From: Archangium sp.
GTDB lineage: Bacteria; Myxococcota; Myxococcia; Myxococcales; Myxococcaceae
Length of the DNA: 64,000 nt
Assembly: GCA_030681645.1 (NCBI GenBank)
Contig: JAUXRX010000019.1
Span: 62,001-126,000 of the forward strand
Reading direction: 5' to 3'
How positions within the stretch are numbered: position 1 is the first letter of the stretch; each line of letters begins with the position of its first letter. A program made the position numbers and the translations under genes. Of the stretch, positions 17,070 to 28,014 are shown in pieces. The notes under the pieces are model-generated. The model made no database searches. It was given only the letters and a program-made list of their open reading frames with translations, and was not told the DNA's origin.

Positions 17070-17702
17070 TCAATACGTATGCACGGCGGACACGGAGATG
17101 GAGAAGCTCGCCGGGTCGAGCGGGCTGGGCGCGATGTACTGGTCGCCGACCAGCGCGGGCGGGGCGTAGGTCCAGAACGGGAGGCCGAAGCGGGCGCGCA
17201 GCCCCAGCGCGAAGGTGTTGCTGAACGAGTAGCGCACGAAGGCCCCGGGCAGAATCAGGGGGAGCGCGAACTGGGCACCGCCGCCGAGCATCATCCCGGC
17301 GCCGAGGCCGAGCTCGGGTCCCGCCTCGAGGGGAAGCGAGGCCCCTCCCATGCGCAGCAGCTCGAGCACGTCCCACGCCAGGTTCGCGCTGAGCGCGAAG
17401 AACAGGTGGACCTGGCCGTACAGCGCGGGGGGCACGATCGCCACGAGGTCGAGCTGGCCGCTGAGCGTCACGTGCCGCGACAACCGGCGCCCCAGCCCCG
17501 CGTTGAGCTCGAAGCCGGTGGCGAAGGTGAGCGACGACGACCACCCCGCGAACCCCACGCCACCGATGAACACCGCGGTGGGCTCGCCCGCTGCGGCGGC
17601 CACGGGCTTGACCTCGAGGAACTCCTGGCGCGGCCCATGGGGGCGGCCTGCGAGCGCGGGCGCGCTGAGCAGCACCGCGAGGCACAGGACGCGCGCGCTC
17701 AC
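17070..17702 (-). CDS. exported protein, probable small outer-membrane beta-barrel
   Basis: The protein has 210 residues with a GTG start. A signal peptide (VLCLAVLLSAPALA) is cleaved after ALA. The mature part alternates polar and hydrophobic residues in beta-strand-like runs (LTFATGFELNAGLGRRLS, HVTLSGQLDLVAIVP, FALGLRARFGLPFWTY) and ends in VSAVHTY with a terminal aromatic residue, which fits the outer-membrane insertion signal. Its GTG overlaps the stop of the upstream lipoprotein gene as GTGA, so the two are translationally coupled. The function is unknown. Confidence 0.7.
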   Translation of the reverse strand: MSARVLCLAVLLSAPALAGRPHGPRQEFLEVKPVAAAAGEPTAVFIGGVGFAGWSSSLTFATGFELNAGLGRRLSRHVTLSGQLDLVAIVPPALYGQVHLFFALSANLAWDVLELLRMGGASLPLEAGPELGLGAGMMLGGGAQFALPLILPGAFVRYSFSNTFALGLRARFGLPFWTYAPPALVGDQYIAPSPLDPASFSISVSAVHTY

Positions 17703-18262
17703 TGCAGGGTCCGGTCTTCCACGCCGGCCGCGGTCGACAGCAGCGTGCTGGCGAACTCGACGAAGCCGGTGCGCGCGTTGGAGAAGCGGAAGTGCACCAG
17801 CACCGAGCCCGGCGAGGCGCCCACCACCTGGTACACCAGCACCCGCTCGACGTTGCGCTTCTTGGCCTCGTCGAGGAGGCAGAGGTCTTCGGTGGTGGTG
17901 GACCCGACGTCCTTGATGGTGACGCTCTTGTGCGTCTCGGCCTTGAGGTCGCGCGCGTAGTTGTGGCGGTGGCCTTCGACCACCAGGGCCCAGCGCGAGG
18001 CCACCAGCTGGTTCTGCACCACCTCGAAGGCCAGCGGGTCGAGCGCGTGGCCGCCGCGTGCGGACTCAGGCGAGGTGCGGCCGTCACACTCACTGTCTTC
18101 TTCGTTGGTGAGCCACAGCGACGCGGGCTGCGGCTGCGGGTGCGCGGCGGTGAAGGCGATGATCGCCTGGGCGATCAACTGCCGGTCATTGGGCGGGGGA
18201 GGAGGAACCCGGCGCGCGCACCCGAGCGCGAACACCACACAGAGCAGGAGAGTCAGCCGCAT
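17699..18262 (-). CDS. lipoprotein, hypothetical
   Basis: This 187-residue protein has a lipobox in VVFALGC. A Pro-rich linker (RVPPPPPNDRQ) is followed by a mixed alpha/beta domain including LASR-type helices, a charged LCLLDEAKKRNVERVLVY segment and a beta strand GSVLVHFRFSNARTGFVEFA. The layout resembles periplasmic lipoproteins whose domain reads like a CsgG/TolB-type module (Arg/Glu-rich helix followed by VLVYQVVG), but I cannot assign a family. It is the first gene of a two-gene unit with the beta-barrel-like protein, which suggests a shared envelope role. Confidence 0.7.
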   Translation of the reverse strand: MRLTLLLCVVFALGCARRVPPPPPNDRQLIAQAIIAFTAAHPQPQPASLWLTNEEDSECDGRTSPESARGGHALDPLAFEVVQNQLVASRWALVVEGHRHNYARDLKAETHKSVTIKDVGSTTTEDLCLLDEAKKRNVERVLVYQVVGASPGSVLVHFRFSNARTGFVEFASTLLSTAAGVEDRTLQ

Positions 18263-18310
18263 TTCGCGAGGGCATTATGGCGACTCCCCCCGCGAGTAAA
18301 GCGCTGACGG

Positions 18311-18337
18311 CGCCTCGACTCCGCTCGGCGTGAACGG
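18311..18337 (-). repeat. REP-type repeat, intergenic copy of the 5068 element
   Basis: CGCCTCGACTCCGCTCGGCG then TGAACGG is the reverse complement of the element inside the TPR gene with one mismatch. It lies in the 252-bp divergent intergenic region between the lipoprotein gene and the hybrid histidine kinase. Confidence 0.7.
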
Positions 18338-18514
18338 GACTGGCCACCGCATCTTTCGGGACACCGTGACACCCGTCAGGCCACGGGTTACCGGGCTGCG
18401 GTATGGGCAGGTGATGCGAATTCGAGACCCAGGCGAACCGCCTCCCTGCCGGCTGGCTCTCTGGCTTGAGGCCCCGGCCTTGATCCGCCCTGGCGCCGGC
18501 TGGAGTGCTCGAGC

Positions 18515-21003
<2,489 letters not shown>

Positions 21004-21007
<4 letters not shown>

Positions 21008-21480
21008 AGCGCATCGATGGCGACGCCGACCCCCGGGCGAAGGCCCCCACCCAGCTCGTGCTCTACGTGGAAGACGAGCCGTCGAACTGGGAAGTGACCG
21101 AGCTGCGCCTGCGCAAGAAGTTCAAGCTGCTCTGGGCGCGCACGGACCAGGAAGCGTGTGCACTGGTGCGCCACTACGGCCCCGAGCTCCACGCCATCTT
21201 GATGGACGTGCAGCTCCAGGGCTCTTCGCTCGACGGGCTGGCCCTCACCCGCCTCTTTCGCGGCAAGGCGAGCGGGCCCGTGCCCGAGTTCGCGCAGGGC
21301 ATTGCCCCCGTCACGTGCCCCATCTTCTTCGTCACCGCCTACGGCAACCTGCACTCGCCGCAAGAGATGGACGCCGCCGGCGGTGACGCGCACGTGCCCA
21401 AGCCGGTCGACTTCCTGAAGCTGACCCTGCTGCTGGCGCGCAACAGCATGAAGCGCGCGATGGACACCCTCAAGGGGTAG
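21004..21480 (+). CDS. single-domain response regulator
   Basis: The product has 158 residues. A receiver domain is visible: LVLYVEDEPSNWEVTELRLR with the acidic pair, phospho-acceptor Asp68 in AILMDVQLQG, the Thr position in FFVTAYGN and the Lys in VPKPVD. There is no output domain. An insertion of about 20 residues (FRGKASGPVPEFAQGIAPVT) after the phospho-Asp loop makes it longer than a minimal receiver. It is coupled to the upstream hybrid kinase through ATGA and is probably its diffusible phosphoryl acceptor. Confidence 0.88.
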
Positions 21481-21646
21481 CGAGCAGCTCGGCGGGCGTG
21501 GCGAGGAAGAGGAGATCGGGCGGGCCCTGCGTGCCTGCGGGCGTCGCAGCCGCGAGGGCTCCGAAGACCACCTGGAAGAGGAGCCAGGTGGCGAACAGCG
21601 CGAGGGTGAGGCGGCCGCTGATCCACCGGGTCCAGGGAGGGCTCAC
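21470..21646 (-). CDS. very small membrane protein downstream of the AraC regulator
   Basis: The 58-residue product uses a GTG start that overlaps the stop of the AraC gene as GTGA. It has one transmembrane helix, LTLALFATWLLFQVVFGALA, followed by a short tail with PAGTQGPPDLLFLATPAEL. The coupling favours a real gene although it is short. It overlaps the response regulator by 11 bp at the 3' end (convergent). Function is unknown. Confidence 0.45.
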   Translation of the reverse strand: MSPPWTRWISGRLTLALFATWLLFQVVFGALAAATPAGTQGPPDLLFLATPAELLATP

Positions 21647-22485
21647 AGGCTGGCGCCGCGGAGCACCGAAGGTGCGGGGAGCCCGGCGTTGCGGAAGGCC
21701 CGCAGCATCGCGCGCACCGACCCGTAGCCGACCGCGTGCGCCACCTCGGCCAGACGGCAGGTGGAGCAGGCCAGGAACGCCACGGCGGTCACGACGCGAG
21801 TGCGGTTGAGCTGGCTGCGCCACCCCTCGGCCGAGGCGTAGGGCCCGAGCCAGCCCTCGGCGGCCCGCAGGTGCCGACGCACCTGGCGGACCGACACGCC
21901 CTGCGCGTCGGCGAGGTCGACCATCTGCGGGTTCGTCTCGAGCCGGGAGAGCAGCGCGCCCAGCTGCGTCGCGAGCACCTGGACGTCGGGCGGCGGCGGG
22001 GGCCCGAGGAGCGCCTCGACGTCTCCCTTCCAACCGCTCTCCTTGAGCACCAGGCGCGCGAGCACCTCGGCGCCCTCCTGGCTGTGCTCGAGCTGATCGG
22101 CCAGCACGCGCAGGCGCCGGAGCGTCGCGGCGCCCAGCTTCTTCGAGGTGGCTCGGCGCCAGCCGGCCTCGGGCGCGTAGACCGAGATGATGTGCACGTC
22201 TCCTTCCCACCGCTCGTTCCATCCGGCCCAGCGGCGGTGAATCACCCAGCCGGGGCCCCAGGTGCGCTCGCCGAAGATGGTGAGCTTCCCCGCGAGCACC
22301 AGCTCGACGTACGCCTGCCCCCTGGGGAGGAAGCTGCTCACGACGCCCGCGAGGTGGCGCGAGTCGAAGTGCGTGAAGCCCCAGCTGCGCACCAGGCCGA
22401 CGCGCACGCCGGGCCCTACGAGGCTGGTGCTCGAGCGCCCCGCGTTTCGGCCCGGGAGAACGTGGCGCCGGCTGAAGTGCAGCAT
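21643..22485 (-). CDS. AraC-family transcriptional regulator
   Basis: The protein has 280 residues. The C-terminal third holds the double helix-turn-helix: VDLADAQGVSVRQVRRHLRA, then LNRTRVVTAVAFLA, and CRLAEVAHAVGYGSVRAMLR with AFRNAG, the classic second AraC helix-turn-helix. The N-terminal part (about 1-130) resembles the beta-rich effector or sensing domain: VELVLAGKLTIFGERTWGPG and HRRWAGWNERWEGD. The ligand is unknown. It is transcribed away from the gene at 22633 across a 147-bp gap, and it is coupled to the tiny membrane protein gene. Confidence 0.85.
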   Translation of the reverse strand: MLHFSRRHVLPGRNAGRSSTSLVGPGVRVGLVRSWGFTHFDSRHLAGVVSSFLPRGQAYVELVLAGKLTIFGERTWGPGWVIHRRWAGWNERWEGDVHIISVYAPEAGWRRATSKKLGAATLRRLRVLADQLEHSQEGAEVLARLVLKESGWKGDVEALLGPPPPPDVQVLATQLGALLSRLETNPQMVDLADAQGVSVRQVRRHLRAAEGWLGPYASAEGWRSQLNRTRVVTAVAFLACSTCRLAEVAHAVGYGSVRAMLRAFRNAGLPAPSVLRGASL

Positions 22486-22632
22486 GCGCCATGGATACTA
22501 TCGGTCATCGCGGCCGGGCCCGCAGAAGCGAGGCGCGGCATGCATATTTGAGGACACGCGATCACCCGGACGTGCGCCCGGTGTCATTCTCGTGAACGTG
22601 ACCTTCTCTCACCCACCTCGAGGAACACCGAC

Positions 22633-23025
22633 ATGCCGACTCGTTTGACTGGTTCTCATGGAAGAGGCGTCCGTACCGACGTCCCCACGCCCGCCCCGAA
22701 GCCGAAGAAGCCGAAGGCGCCGCAGACCGCGCCCGCCGCGGGGTGGGGGCCGAAGCCGAAGTCACTGGAAGCGCGCGTGCAGAAGGTGGTGGCCGAGCGC
22801 ATGGGCATGATGGCGAGCCCCGCCATGGCGCTGAGCCCGGCGGAGACGGCGGGGATGAAGAAGGCCATCGCCGACGGCGAGTTCCAGGTGGTCAACGCGT
22901 CCCCGAAGGGCCTCGCCGGGGTCGCGCTCACCGGATACGTGCAGGACAACGTGCTGATCGTCGAGAAGAAGGCGGTCGCGCCCGGGGCCAGGCCGGCGTT
23001 CTTCTACCTCGGCGCCTTCAAGTGA
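22633..23025 (+). CDS. hypothetical protein, Lys/Pro-rich N-terminus
   Basis: The 130-residue product starts MPTRLTGSHG, preceded by GAGGAACACC. The first 45 residues are Lys/Pro/Ala-rich (PAPKPKKPKAPQTAP) and disordered. A helix (LEARVQKVVAERMGMMASP) and a small alpha/beta domain follow (GEFQVVNASPKGLAGVALTG, VQDNVLIVEKKAV). No family was recognised. It lies 5 bp upstream of the next gene and probably shares a transcript with it and the sigma factor. Confidence 0.55.
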   Translation: MPTRLTGSHGRGVRTDVPTPAPKPKKPKAPQTAPAAGWGPKPKSLEARVQKVVAERMGMMASPAMALSPAETAGMKKAIADGEFQVVNASPKGLAGVALTGYVQDNVLIVEKKAVAPGARPAFFYLGAFK

Positions 23026-23030
23026 CCCGC

Positions 23031-23408
23031 ATGGCACCCATCCCGCGAGTCGATGCCCGCTCCCCCGCCGCGCTTTCCCCGGACGCCCGGCTCGACGGAA
23101 AGCTCCGGCAGCAGGCGGTGGTAGAGAACCTGCTCGAGGCGGTGATGAAGGACCACTCCGGCTGCGACACCTGGGAACTGGGCACGCGCACGAGGCTGCC
23201 CGGGGATCAGTGGGTGGTGCCGGTGCGCCTGACCAACATCAAGGAAGAGGGGTGGCTGGGCCCGAAGAAGACGGCCGTCGAGGTGCGCTTCGCCGTCGTC
23301 GACGGTGAGGGCCGCGTGCGCTCGACCCACGCGCAGCACCCCGTCGCCGGCGCCACGGCTGCCTTCCCCGACAACGGGCACAACAGCTGGACCTTTCGCG
23401 GGCAGTGA
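23031..23408 (+). CDS. hypothetical protein, 125 residues
   Basis: The start is taken at MAPIPRVDAR; a GTG nine bases earlier is also possible. The protein is helical at first (LRQQAVVENLLEAVMKD), then beta-rich (WVVPVRLTNIKEEGWLG, KKTAVEVRFAVVDGEGRV) and ends with the Asn/His-rich stretch FPDNGHNSWTFRGQ. No signal peptide or known motif is visible. Its stop overlaps the GTG of the sigma factor gene, so these are coupled, and it may be linked to the sigma factor's regulation. Confidence 0.55.
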   Translation: MAPIPRVDARSPAALSPDARLDGKLRQQAVVENLLEAVMKDHSGCDTWELGTRTRLPGDQWVVPVRLTNIKEEGWLGPKKTAVEVRFAVVDGEGRVRSTHAQHPVAGATAAFPDNGHNSWTFRGQ

Positions 23409-23995
23409 GCTTGCGCCCGACCTCGACCGACGAGGGCCTGTTCGAGGCCTTGCAGGCGAAGCGGCCGGGCGCGTGGTTGGAGTTCTACGACTCGTACGCG
23501 CCCTACGTGCTCTCGGTGCTGCGGCGCGTGATGGGCCCTGACCGTGAGCTCGAAGACCTGCTGCAGGACATCTTCTCTCTCTCGCTCGAGGGCATCGGCC
23601 GGGTGCGCGAGGCGGGGAAGCTGAAGCCCTGGCTGCGCGGCATCACCGTGCTCACTGCCCGCGAGGCGCTGCGCCGCCGCATGTGGCGCTCGTGGCTGCC
23701 GCTGGGAAATCCCGATGAAGGGGAAGAAGGCGTCATTCCCTTTCCCACCACCACCGACGCGCTCGAGGAACGCGAGGTGCTGTGGAAGGTCAAGGTCGTG
23801 CTCGACCAGCTCAGGGTCGATGATCGGCTCGCCTTCACCCTACGCCACTTCGAGGGCCTCGAGCTCACCGAGGTCGCCGAGACGATGCGCGTGTCGCTGT
23901 CCACCGCGAAGCGGCGCATCTGGCGCGCCGAGGCCGAGTTCAGGACTCGAGTCGAGCAGGACCGTGAGCTGCGGGCGCTGTGCGCGGCGGGGTGA
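23405..23995 (+). CDS. ECF-type RNA polymerase sigma factor
   Basis: The protein has 196 residues with a GTG start overlapping the previous stop. Region 2 includes ELEDLLQDIFSLSLEGIGRV and the DNA-contact helix KLKPWLRGITVLTAREAL. A 25-residue linker with acidic stretches separates it from region 4: VDDRLAFTLRHFEGLELTEV, AETMRVSLSTAKRRIWRAE, the helix-turn-helix contacting the -35 element. No anti-sigma gene follows; the next gene is convergent. The two small upstream coupled genes are the only candidates for local regulators. Confidence 0.9.
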   Translation: MSLRPTSTDEGLFEALQAKRPGAWLEFYDSYAPYVLSVLRRVMGPDRELEDLLQDIFSLSLEGIGRVREAGKLKPWLRGITVLTAREALRRRMWRSWLPLGNPDEGEEGVIPFPTTTDALEEREVLWKVKVVLDQLRVDDRLAFTLRHFEGLELTEVAETMRVSLSTAKRRIWRAEAEFRTRVEQDRELRALCAAG

Positions 23996-24009
23996 TTCGA
24001 TGCTGACGA

Positions 24010-26001
24010 TCAGTCGATCTCGAGCGACTTGAGGTAGGCGACCAGGTCGTCGACCTCGGCGTCGGACAGGCGCGAGGTCTTGCCGTGGCGGTCGAGGTTC
24101 TTCCCGGTGAGGAGGCGCGCCTTGAGGGTGAGGGCGCTGCCGTCGTGGAGATACGGCGCGGTGCGCGCCAGCCCCAGCAGCGAGGGCGTGTTCAGCCCGC
24201 CGTGCGGCAGCCGGGTGAGGTCGTCGAGCACCGCGCCCGTCCGCACGAAGGTGCCCACGTCGGAGAAGGTGTTGTCGGTGAAGGTCGCGCCGCCGTGGCA
24301 GCTGCCGCACTCGGCCTTCTCGAACGCCGCCTGGCCCCGCTGCTTGAGCTCAGCCGGCGCGTCGCGGTGCGGGTTGTCGGCGCGAGGCATCGACGCGATG
24401 AAGTCGGCGATCTCCGCTTCCATCGCGTCGCTCACGCCCTGGCCGCCCATGCGCCGGGTCACGGTGTGCGTCATGAACGCGCGCAGGTTCTCGAACTCGC
24501 CGTTCCAGTGGAAGGGCGCGGTCTGCGCGAGCATGCGGCCCTGCAGCGAGGGCGTCTGGCGCGGGCCATCGGAGAAGTTCCACACGTGCCCGTCCTCGCG
24601 GCCCTCGAGGTGGCAGGTCGCGCAGCTGATGCCGGTGGTCGGGTCGTTCATGCGCGCGTCGGTGGCGCTGAAGAAGAGCTTGCGGCCCCAGACCGCCGCC
24701 GCGCTGAGCGTTTCCCGGTTGGCCAGGCGGGTGGTGCCGGTGTTGGTGACCGGGCCGCCCAGCGAGCTCAGCTTCGAGAGCGAGTGATCGAACGCGTTGA
24801 ACACCCAGGCCGACTTGCCATCGCGCGAGATGGCGATGCCGGTGGGGCCGGAGCCCACCGACACCTGCTGTGGCGCGAAGGGGCGGGCGCCGGTGCTGGT
24901 CGTCATCACCGTCACGTTGTCCGACTCCTGGTTGACCACGAAGAGGAAGCGGCCCGTCGCCTCGAGCCCCAGCGCGCGCGGGCCCTGCACGGGCACCGGC
25001 AGGAAGCCGTTCGTCGCCCGCGACAACATGGGGGGCCGGTCTTCCTGGCCCTCGCCGGTGCAGGTGGTGAGGTCGTCGACCGCGGGCGTGCCGTCCGCGG
25101 CGAAGGTGAGCAGCGCCGGCGTCGCCACCGAGCTCGGCTTGCAGGGGAGAGGAGCGCCGACGGTGACGCCGCCTCCGTAGCTGCCGCCCGACTGCACGGT
25201 GGTCTGTTGGTCAGGCGGTGCCGCGGGGAGCGTGGCGTCGCTGGAGAGGAGCGAGGCCACGTAGAGCTGCTTTCCGTCCGCAGAGACGGTCATCGCCTCG
25301 AGCCCCAGGGGCCGCGAGGTGGCGTGGGTGAAGCGGGGGTCGAAGGGCGGCGGGTTGGCGAGCGTGGGCTGGGTGATGCCCAGCGCCGAGCCGTTGAGGG
25401 CCTCGAACAGGCCGGTGCCCGCGCGGGTCACTTTCGCCGTCGCCAGGTCGACGAAGACGAGCTCGCCCTGCTTGTAGAGCGAGAGGGCGGCCCTGCCATC
25501 GCCCAGCAGCGTGAGGGCGCGGGGTTCCTGGCCCACCGGGAGCTCCCACTTCAGCGAGAGCGTGGCGGTGTCGATGGCCATGAGCGTGCCGAAGTCGGAG
25601 TCGGTGAGGCTGGTGGCGTTGACCACGTAGAGGGTCTTGCCGTCGGTGGAGACGGCGAGGCTCACCGGCTCGACGCCCACGGCGACGCGCGCGGACTCGG
25701 CGGTGTCACCCTTGCGGATGACGGACACGCTGCGGCCGAGGCGGTTGGTCACGTAGACGGTGTCATCAGGCCCGACGAGGACCTTCTCGGGTTGGCGGCC
25801 CACGGGGATCTCGCGGATCTCGTGCGTGCTGGTGTCCATGACGAAGAGCACGTCGAGATCGCCATCGGCCGCGTAGACGAGCGCGTCGTCGCGGCTGATG
25901 CCGACCGAGCCCCCCGAGGTATTCCCGCCGCCGGCTGACGGCTCGCTGCACCCGGTTCCTGCCAACACTGCCAGCACTGCCCCAACCACACCCGGTCTCA
26001 T
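24010..26001 (-). CDS. lipoprotein with YVTN-like beta-propeller and di-heme cytochrome c peroxidase-like domain
   Basis: The protein has 663 residues. The signal peptide ends at the lipobox AGTGC. Residues about 40-420 are a YVTN/NHL-like propeller with repeats such as VYVTNRLGRSVSVI, VGVEPVSLAVSTDGKTLYVV and GIAISRDGKSAWVF. Residues about 430-660 hold two CxxCH heme sites, CATCH (Cys460) and CGSCH (Cys565), arranged as in MauG/cytochrome c peroxidase-like domains, with TPSLQGRMLAQTAPFHWNG and LNTPSLLGLARTAPYLHDGS as typical segments. It should be an exported redox protein anchored to a membrane. Electron partner and substrate are not known. It converges with the sigma factor gene. Confidence 0.85.
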   Translation of the reverse strand: MRPGVVGAVLAVLAGTGCSEPSAGGGNTSGGSVGISRDDALVYAADGDLDVLFVMDTSTHEIREIPVGRQPEKVLVGPDDTVYVTNRLGRSVSVIRKGDTAESARVAVGVEPVSLAVSTDGKTLYVVNATSLTDSDFGTLMAIDTATLSLKWELPVGQEPRALTLLGDGRAALSLYKQGELVFVDLATAKVTRAGTGLFEALNGSALGITQPTLANPPPFDPRFTHATSRPLGLEAMTVSADGKQLYVASLLSSDATLPAAPPDQQTTVQSGGSYGGGVTVGAPLPCKPSSVATPALLTFAADGTPAVDDLTTCTGEGQEDRPPMLSRATNGFLPVPVQGPRALGLEATGRFLFVVNQESDNVTVMTTSTGARPFAPQQVSVGSGPTGIAISRDGKSAWVFNAFDHSLSKLSSLGGPVTNTGTTRLANRETLSAAAVWGRKLFFSATDARMNDPTTGISCATCHLEGREDGHVWNFSDGPRQTPSLQGRMLAQTAPFHWNGEFENLRAFMTHTVTRRMGGQGVSDAMEAEIADFIASMPRADNPHRDAPAELKQRGQAAFEKAECGSCHGGATFTDNTFSDVGTFVRTGAVLDDLTRLPHGGLNTPSLLGLARTAPYLHDGSALTLKARLLTGKNLDRHGKTSRLSDAEVDDLVAYLKSLEID

Positions 26002-26108
26002 GAGTGACTCCGCCCGCCTGCGAGGAAACTGGCCCCATCAGAGTCGCGCGAGGCCATTCGCGCAAGCCGTGCGCCGAAGTCTGCCGAAAGCATGACCTGT
26101 CTCCTGAA

Positions 26109-26170
26109 ACCTCTCCCTGCGGAAGCGGGGAGAGGTCGGTCGCAGGCCGGGTGAGGGGCCCCTCACCCCA
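26109..26170. repeat. REP-like palindromes, copy 2; probable bidirectional terminator
   Basis: Two hairpins in 62 bp: CCTCTCCCTGCGGAAGCGGG plus GAGAGG, then the perfect 20-bp palindrome GGGTGAGGGGCCCCTCACCC at 26149-26168. They sit between two minus-strand genes, directly 3' of the GT-C-like gene, in position for transcription termination. They share the CCCTCACCCC/CCTCTCCC words with the other intergenic copies. Confidence 0.8.
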
Positions 26171-26174
26171 GCCC

Positions 26175-27869
26175 TCAGCGCCCGAGGCGACGCAAGCCCT
26201 CGGCCGCCTCTGCCTCGCCGGGCACCTGCTCGAGCGCCTTGCGCAGCGCGCTCACCGCAGCCTCGTCGTGCCCCTCTGCTTCCTCGAGCCGCCCGAGCAG
26301 CAACCAGGCGCCCCGGTACCTCTGATCAGCCGCGAGGCAAGCGCTCAGGTGCTCGCGCGCCTGAGCCAGACGTCGCGTCTCGAACTCCAGCTCAGCCAAC
26401 CCGCACAGCGCCCCCGGCTGCGTTGGCGCCACGGCATGGGCCTCGCGCAGCAACCGCTCCGCCTCCGCGTGATCTCCCGCGAGCATGAACACGCGCGCCA
26501 CGTTCAACGGCCCGATGGCCGGAGAGAGCCGCGCCGCGGGCGGCGGAATGAAGACCACCACGCCCACCATCACCAGCAGCGCGCCGGCGCCGAGCACGGC
26601 CTTGACCTTCCGCGCGCGAGCGGCCTCCACGAGCCACGCCCCGCCCAGCGCCGAGAGCACCGCCAACGCCGGCACCAGGAACACCCGGTACCGCGCCAGC
26701 ACGAAGAAGAGCGCGATCGACACCCAGAGCATCGCCACGAAGGCCAGCAGCACCTTCACGCCCGGCTTGCGCCACGACACCAGCGCACCCAGCACCGCGA
26801 GCGGCACGAACCACCCCACGCCCGGCAACGGCGAGCGCAGCACCGGCGAATACCTGGCCACCTCTTCGAGGCCGATGGTGTCGCCGACCTCGAAGTCGTT
26901 CACCACCAGCCAGAGCTTGAGCCCGAAGCGATACAGGGTGCGGGCCGGTGATCCGGCCATCACGCGCAGCGCCTCGTCCCACCAGTACGCCGAGGCCTGC
27001 CGGGCGGTGAGCGGGTGCCCGACCCGGCGCTCCGCCTCGAGGCGGAAGTCGAGCTCCTCGAACACGGCCTCGCCGCGCACGAAGGGCGGCGCGTCGTAGG
27101 CGCCGAAGTGGTTGCCCAGGTGGTTGCCGAGGTAGAGCACCGAGCCCGCGCCCGAGGTGGTGAGGATCCACTCGCCTGACACCACGCGGTTCCTCGCGGT
27201 GACCGGCGCGAGCACGAGCGCGAAGCAGGCGAGGAAGGCCGCCGCGCTCCTTCCTCCCGGGCTGCGCAGCCGGGCCCGGAGTGGGCCGCGCTCCTCGAGC
27301 AGGTAGAGCAGCGCCACCACCGGCACCACCAGCAACACGTTGCCGCGCACCAACGCCACCAGCCCGAAGAGGAGGCCCGCCCCCGCGCGCGCGGCCAGCG
27401 AAGGCCTCAACGCGAGCGCCAGCGCGCCCATCGTCAGCATCAGCCCCAGCGCGGTCTTGTCGAGCTCGCTGGTGTTGAACACGTCGGGCTTGAAGTGCGC
27501 CCACGCCAGCGCCGCGAGGTTGCCCCACACCGGGCCGGCGAGCTGGCGCGCCACCAGCCCCACCAGCAGGCACGTCACCACCGCGAAGCCCACCTGCACC
27601 AGCCGCACCGGGAGGAGGTCGTGCCCGAAGAGCCGATAGAGCGCCGCGAGGAAGTAGGGGTAGAGCGGGTCCTGGAAGAAGGCGGTCGAGCCGTCGAGCC
27701 AGTCACCTCCGGCGATCCGCAGCGCGTGTTGGTTGTAGGTCGAGGCGTCGCCCCCCAGCGTGTTGAAGAGCGGGGTGCGGGCCAGCGCGAAGAGGTGGGC
27801 CAGCCGCAGCCGGGCGTCGATGATCAGGATGAGCGCCAGCAGCAGCCACGACCCGAGGACCCGCTTCAT
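26175..27869 (-). CDS. GT-C-like polytopic membrane protein with C-terminal TPR
   Basis: The 564-residue protein has about ten hydrophobic helices over residues 1-450. After the first helix comes a periplasmic loop with acidic residues, GGDASTYNQHALRIAGGDWL, in the position where GT39/PMT-like glycosyltransferases carry their catalytic Asp. The segment FFQDPLYPYFLAALYRLFG is also typical for the family. The C-terminal 120 residues are soluble TPR-like repeats (ARVFMLAGDHAEAERLLREA, RLAQAREHLSACLAADQ, AAVSALRKALEQVPGE). It probably transfers a sugar from a lipid-linked donor on the outer face of the inner membrane. The acceptor and sugar are unknown. Confidence 0.75.
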   Translation of the reverse strand: MKRVLGSWLLLALILIIDARLRLAHLFALARTPLFNTLGGDASTYNQHALRIAGGDWLDGSTAFFQDPLYPYFLAALYRLFGHDLLPVRLVQVGFAVVTCLLVGLVARQLAGPVWGNLAALAWAHFKPDVFNTSELDKTALGLMLTMGALALALRPSLAARAGAGLLFGLVALVRGNVLLVVPVVALLYLLEERGPLRARLRSPGGRSAAAFLACFALVLAPVTARNRVVSGEWILTTSGAGSVLYLGNHLGNHFGAYDAPPFVRGEAVFEELDFRLEAERRVGHPLTARQASAYWWDEALRVMAGSPARTLYRFGLKLWLVVNDFEVGDTIGLEEVARYSPVLRSPLPGVGWFVPLAVLGALVSWRKPGVKVLLAFVAMLWVSIALFFVLARYRVFLVPALAVLSALGGAWLVEAARARKVKAVLGAGALLVMVGVVVFIPPPAARLSPAIGPLNVARVFMLAGDHAEAERLLREAHAVAPTQPGALCGLAELEFETRRLAQAREHLSACLAADQRYRGAWLLLGRLEEAEGHDEAAVSALRKALEQVPGEAEAAEGLRRLGR

Positions 27870-27922
27870 TCACCGCCCGGCATCGCACTCTCTCAGCCTG
27901 GTGTGAATGATTTGAGTGGTTT

Positions 27923-27960
27923 GCCCTCTCCCCGGCCCTCTCTCCCTCGGTGAGAGGGAG
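27923..27960. repeat. REP-like repeat, copy 3
   Basis: GCCCTCTCCCCGGCCCTCTC followed by the hairpin TCCCTCGGTGAGAGGGAG. It lies in the 145-bp divergent gap between the GT-C-like gene and the large Cys-rich lipoprotein gene. Confidence 0.7.
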
Positions 27961-28014
27961 GCAGGCGCTTCTTCGGTTGCGCACCGTCTCCCACCCGTGG
28001 GTTAGAGCCGCGCC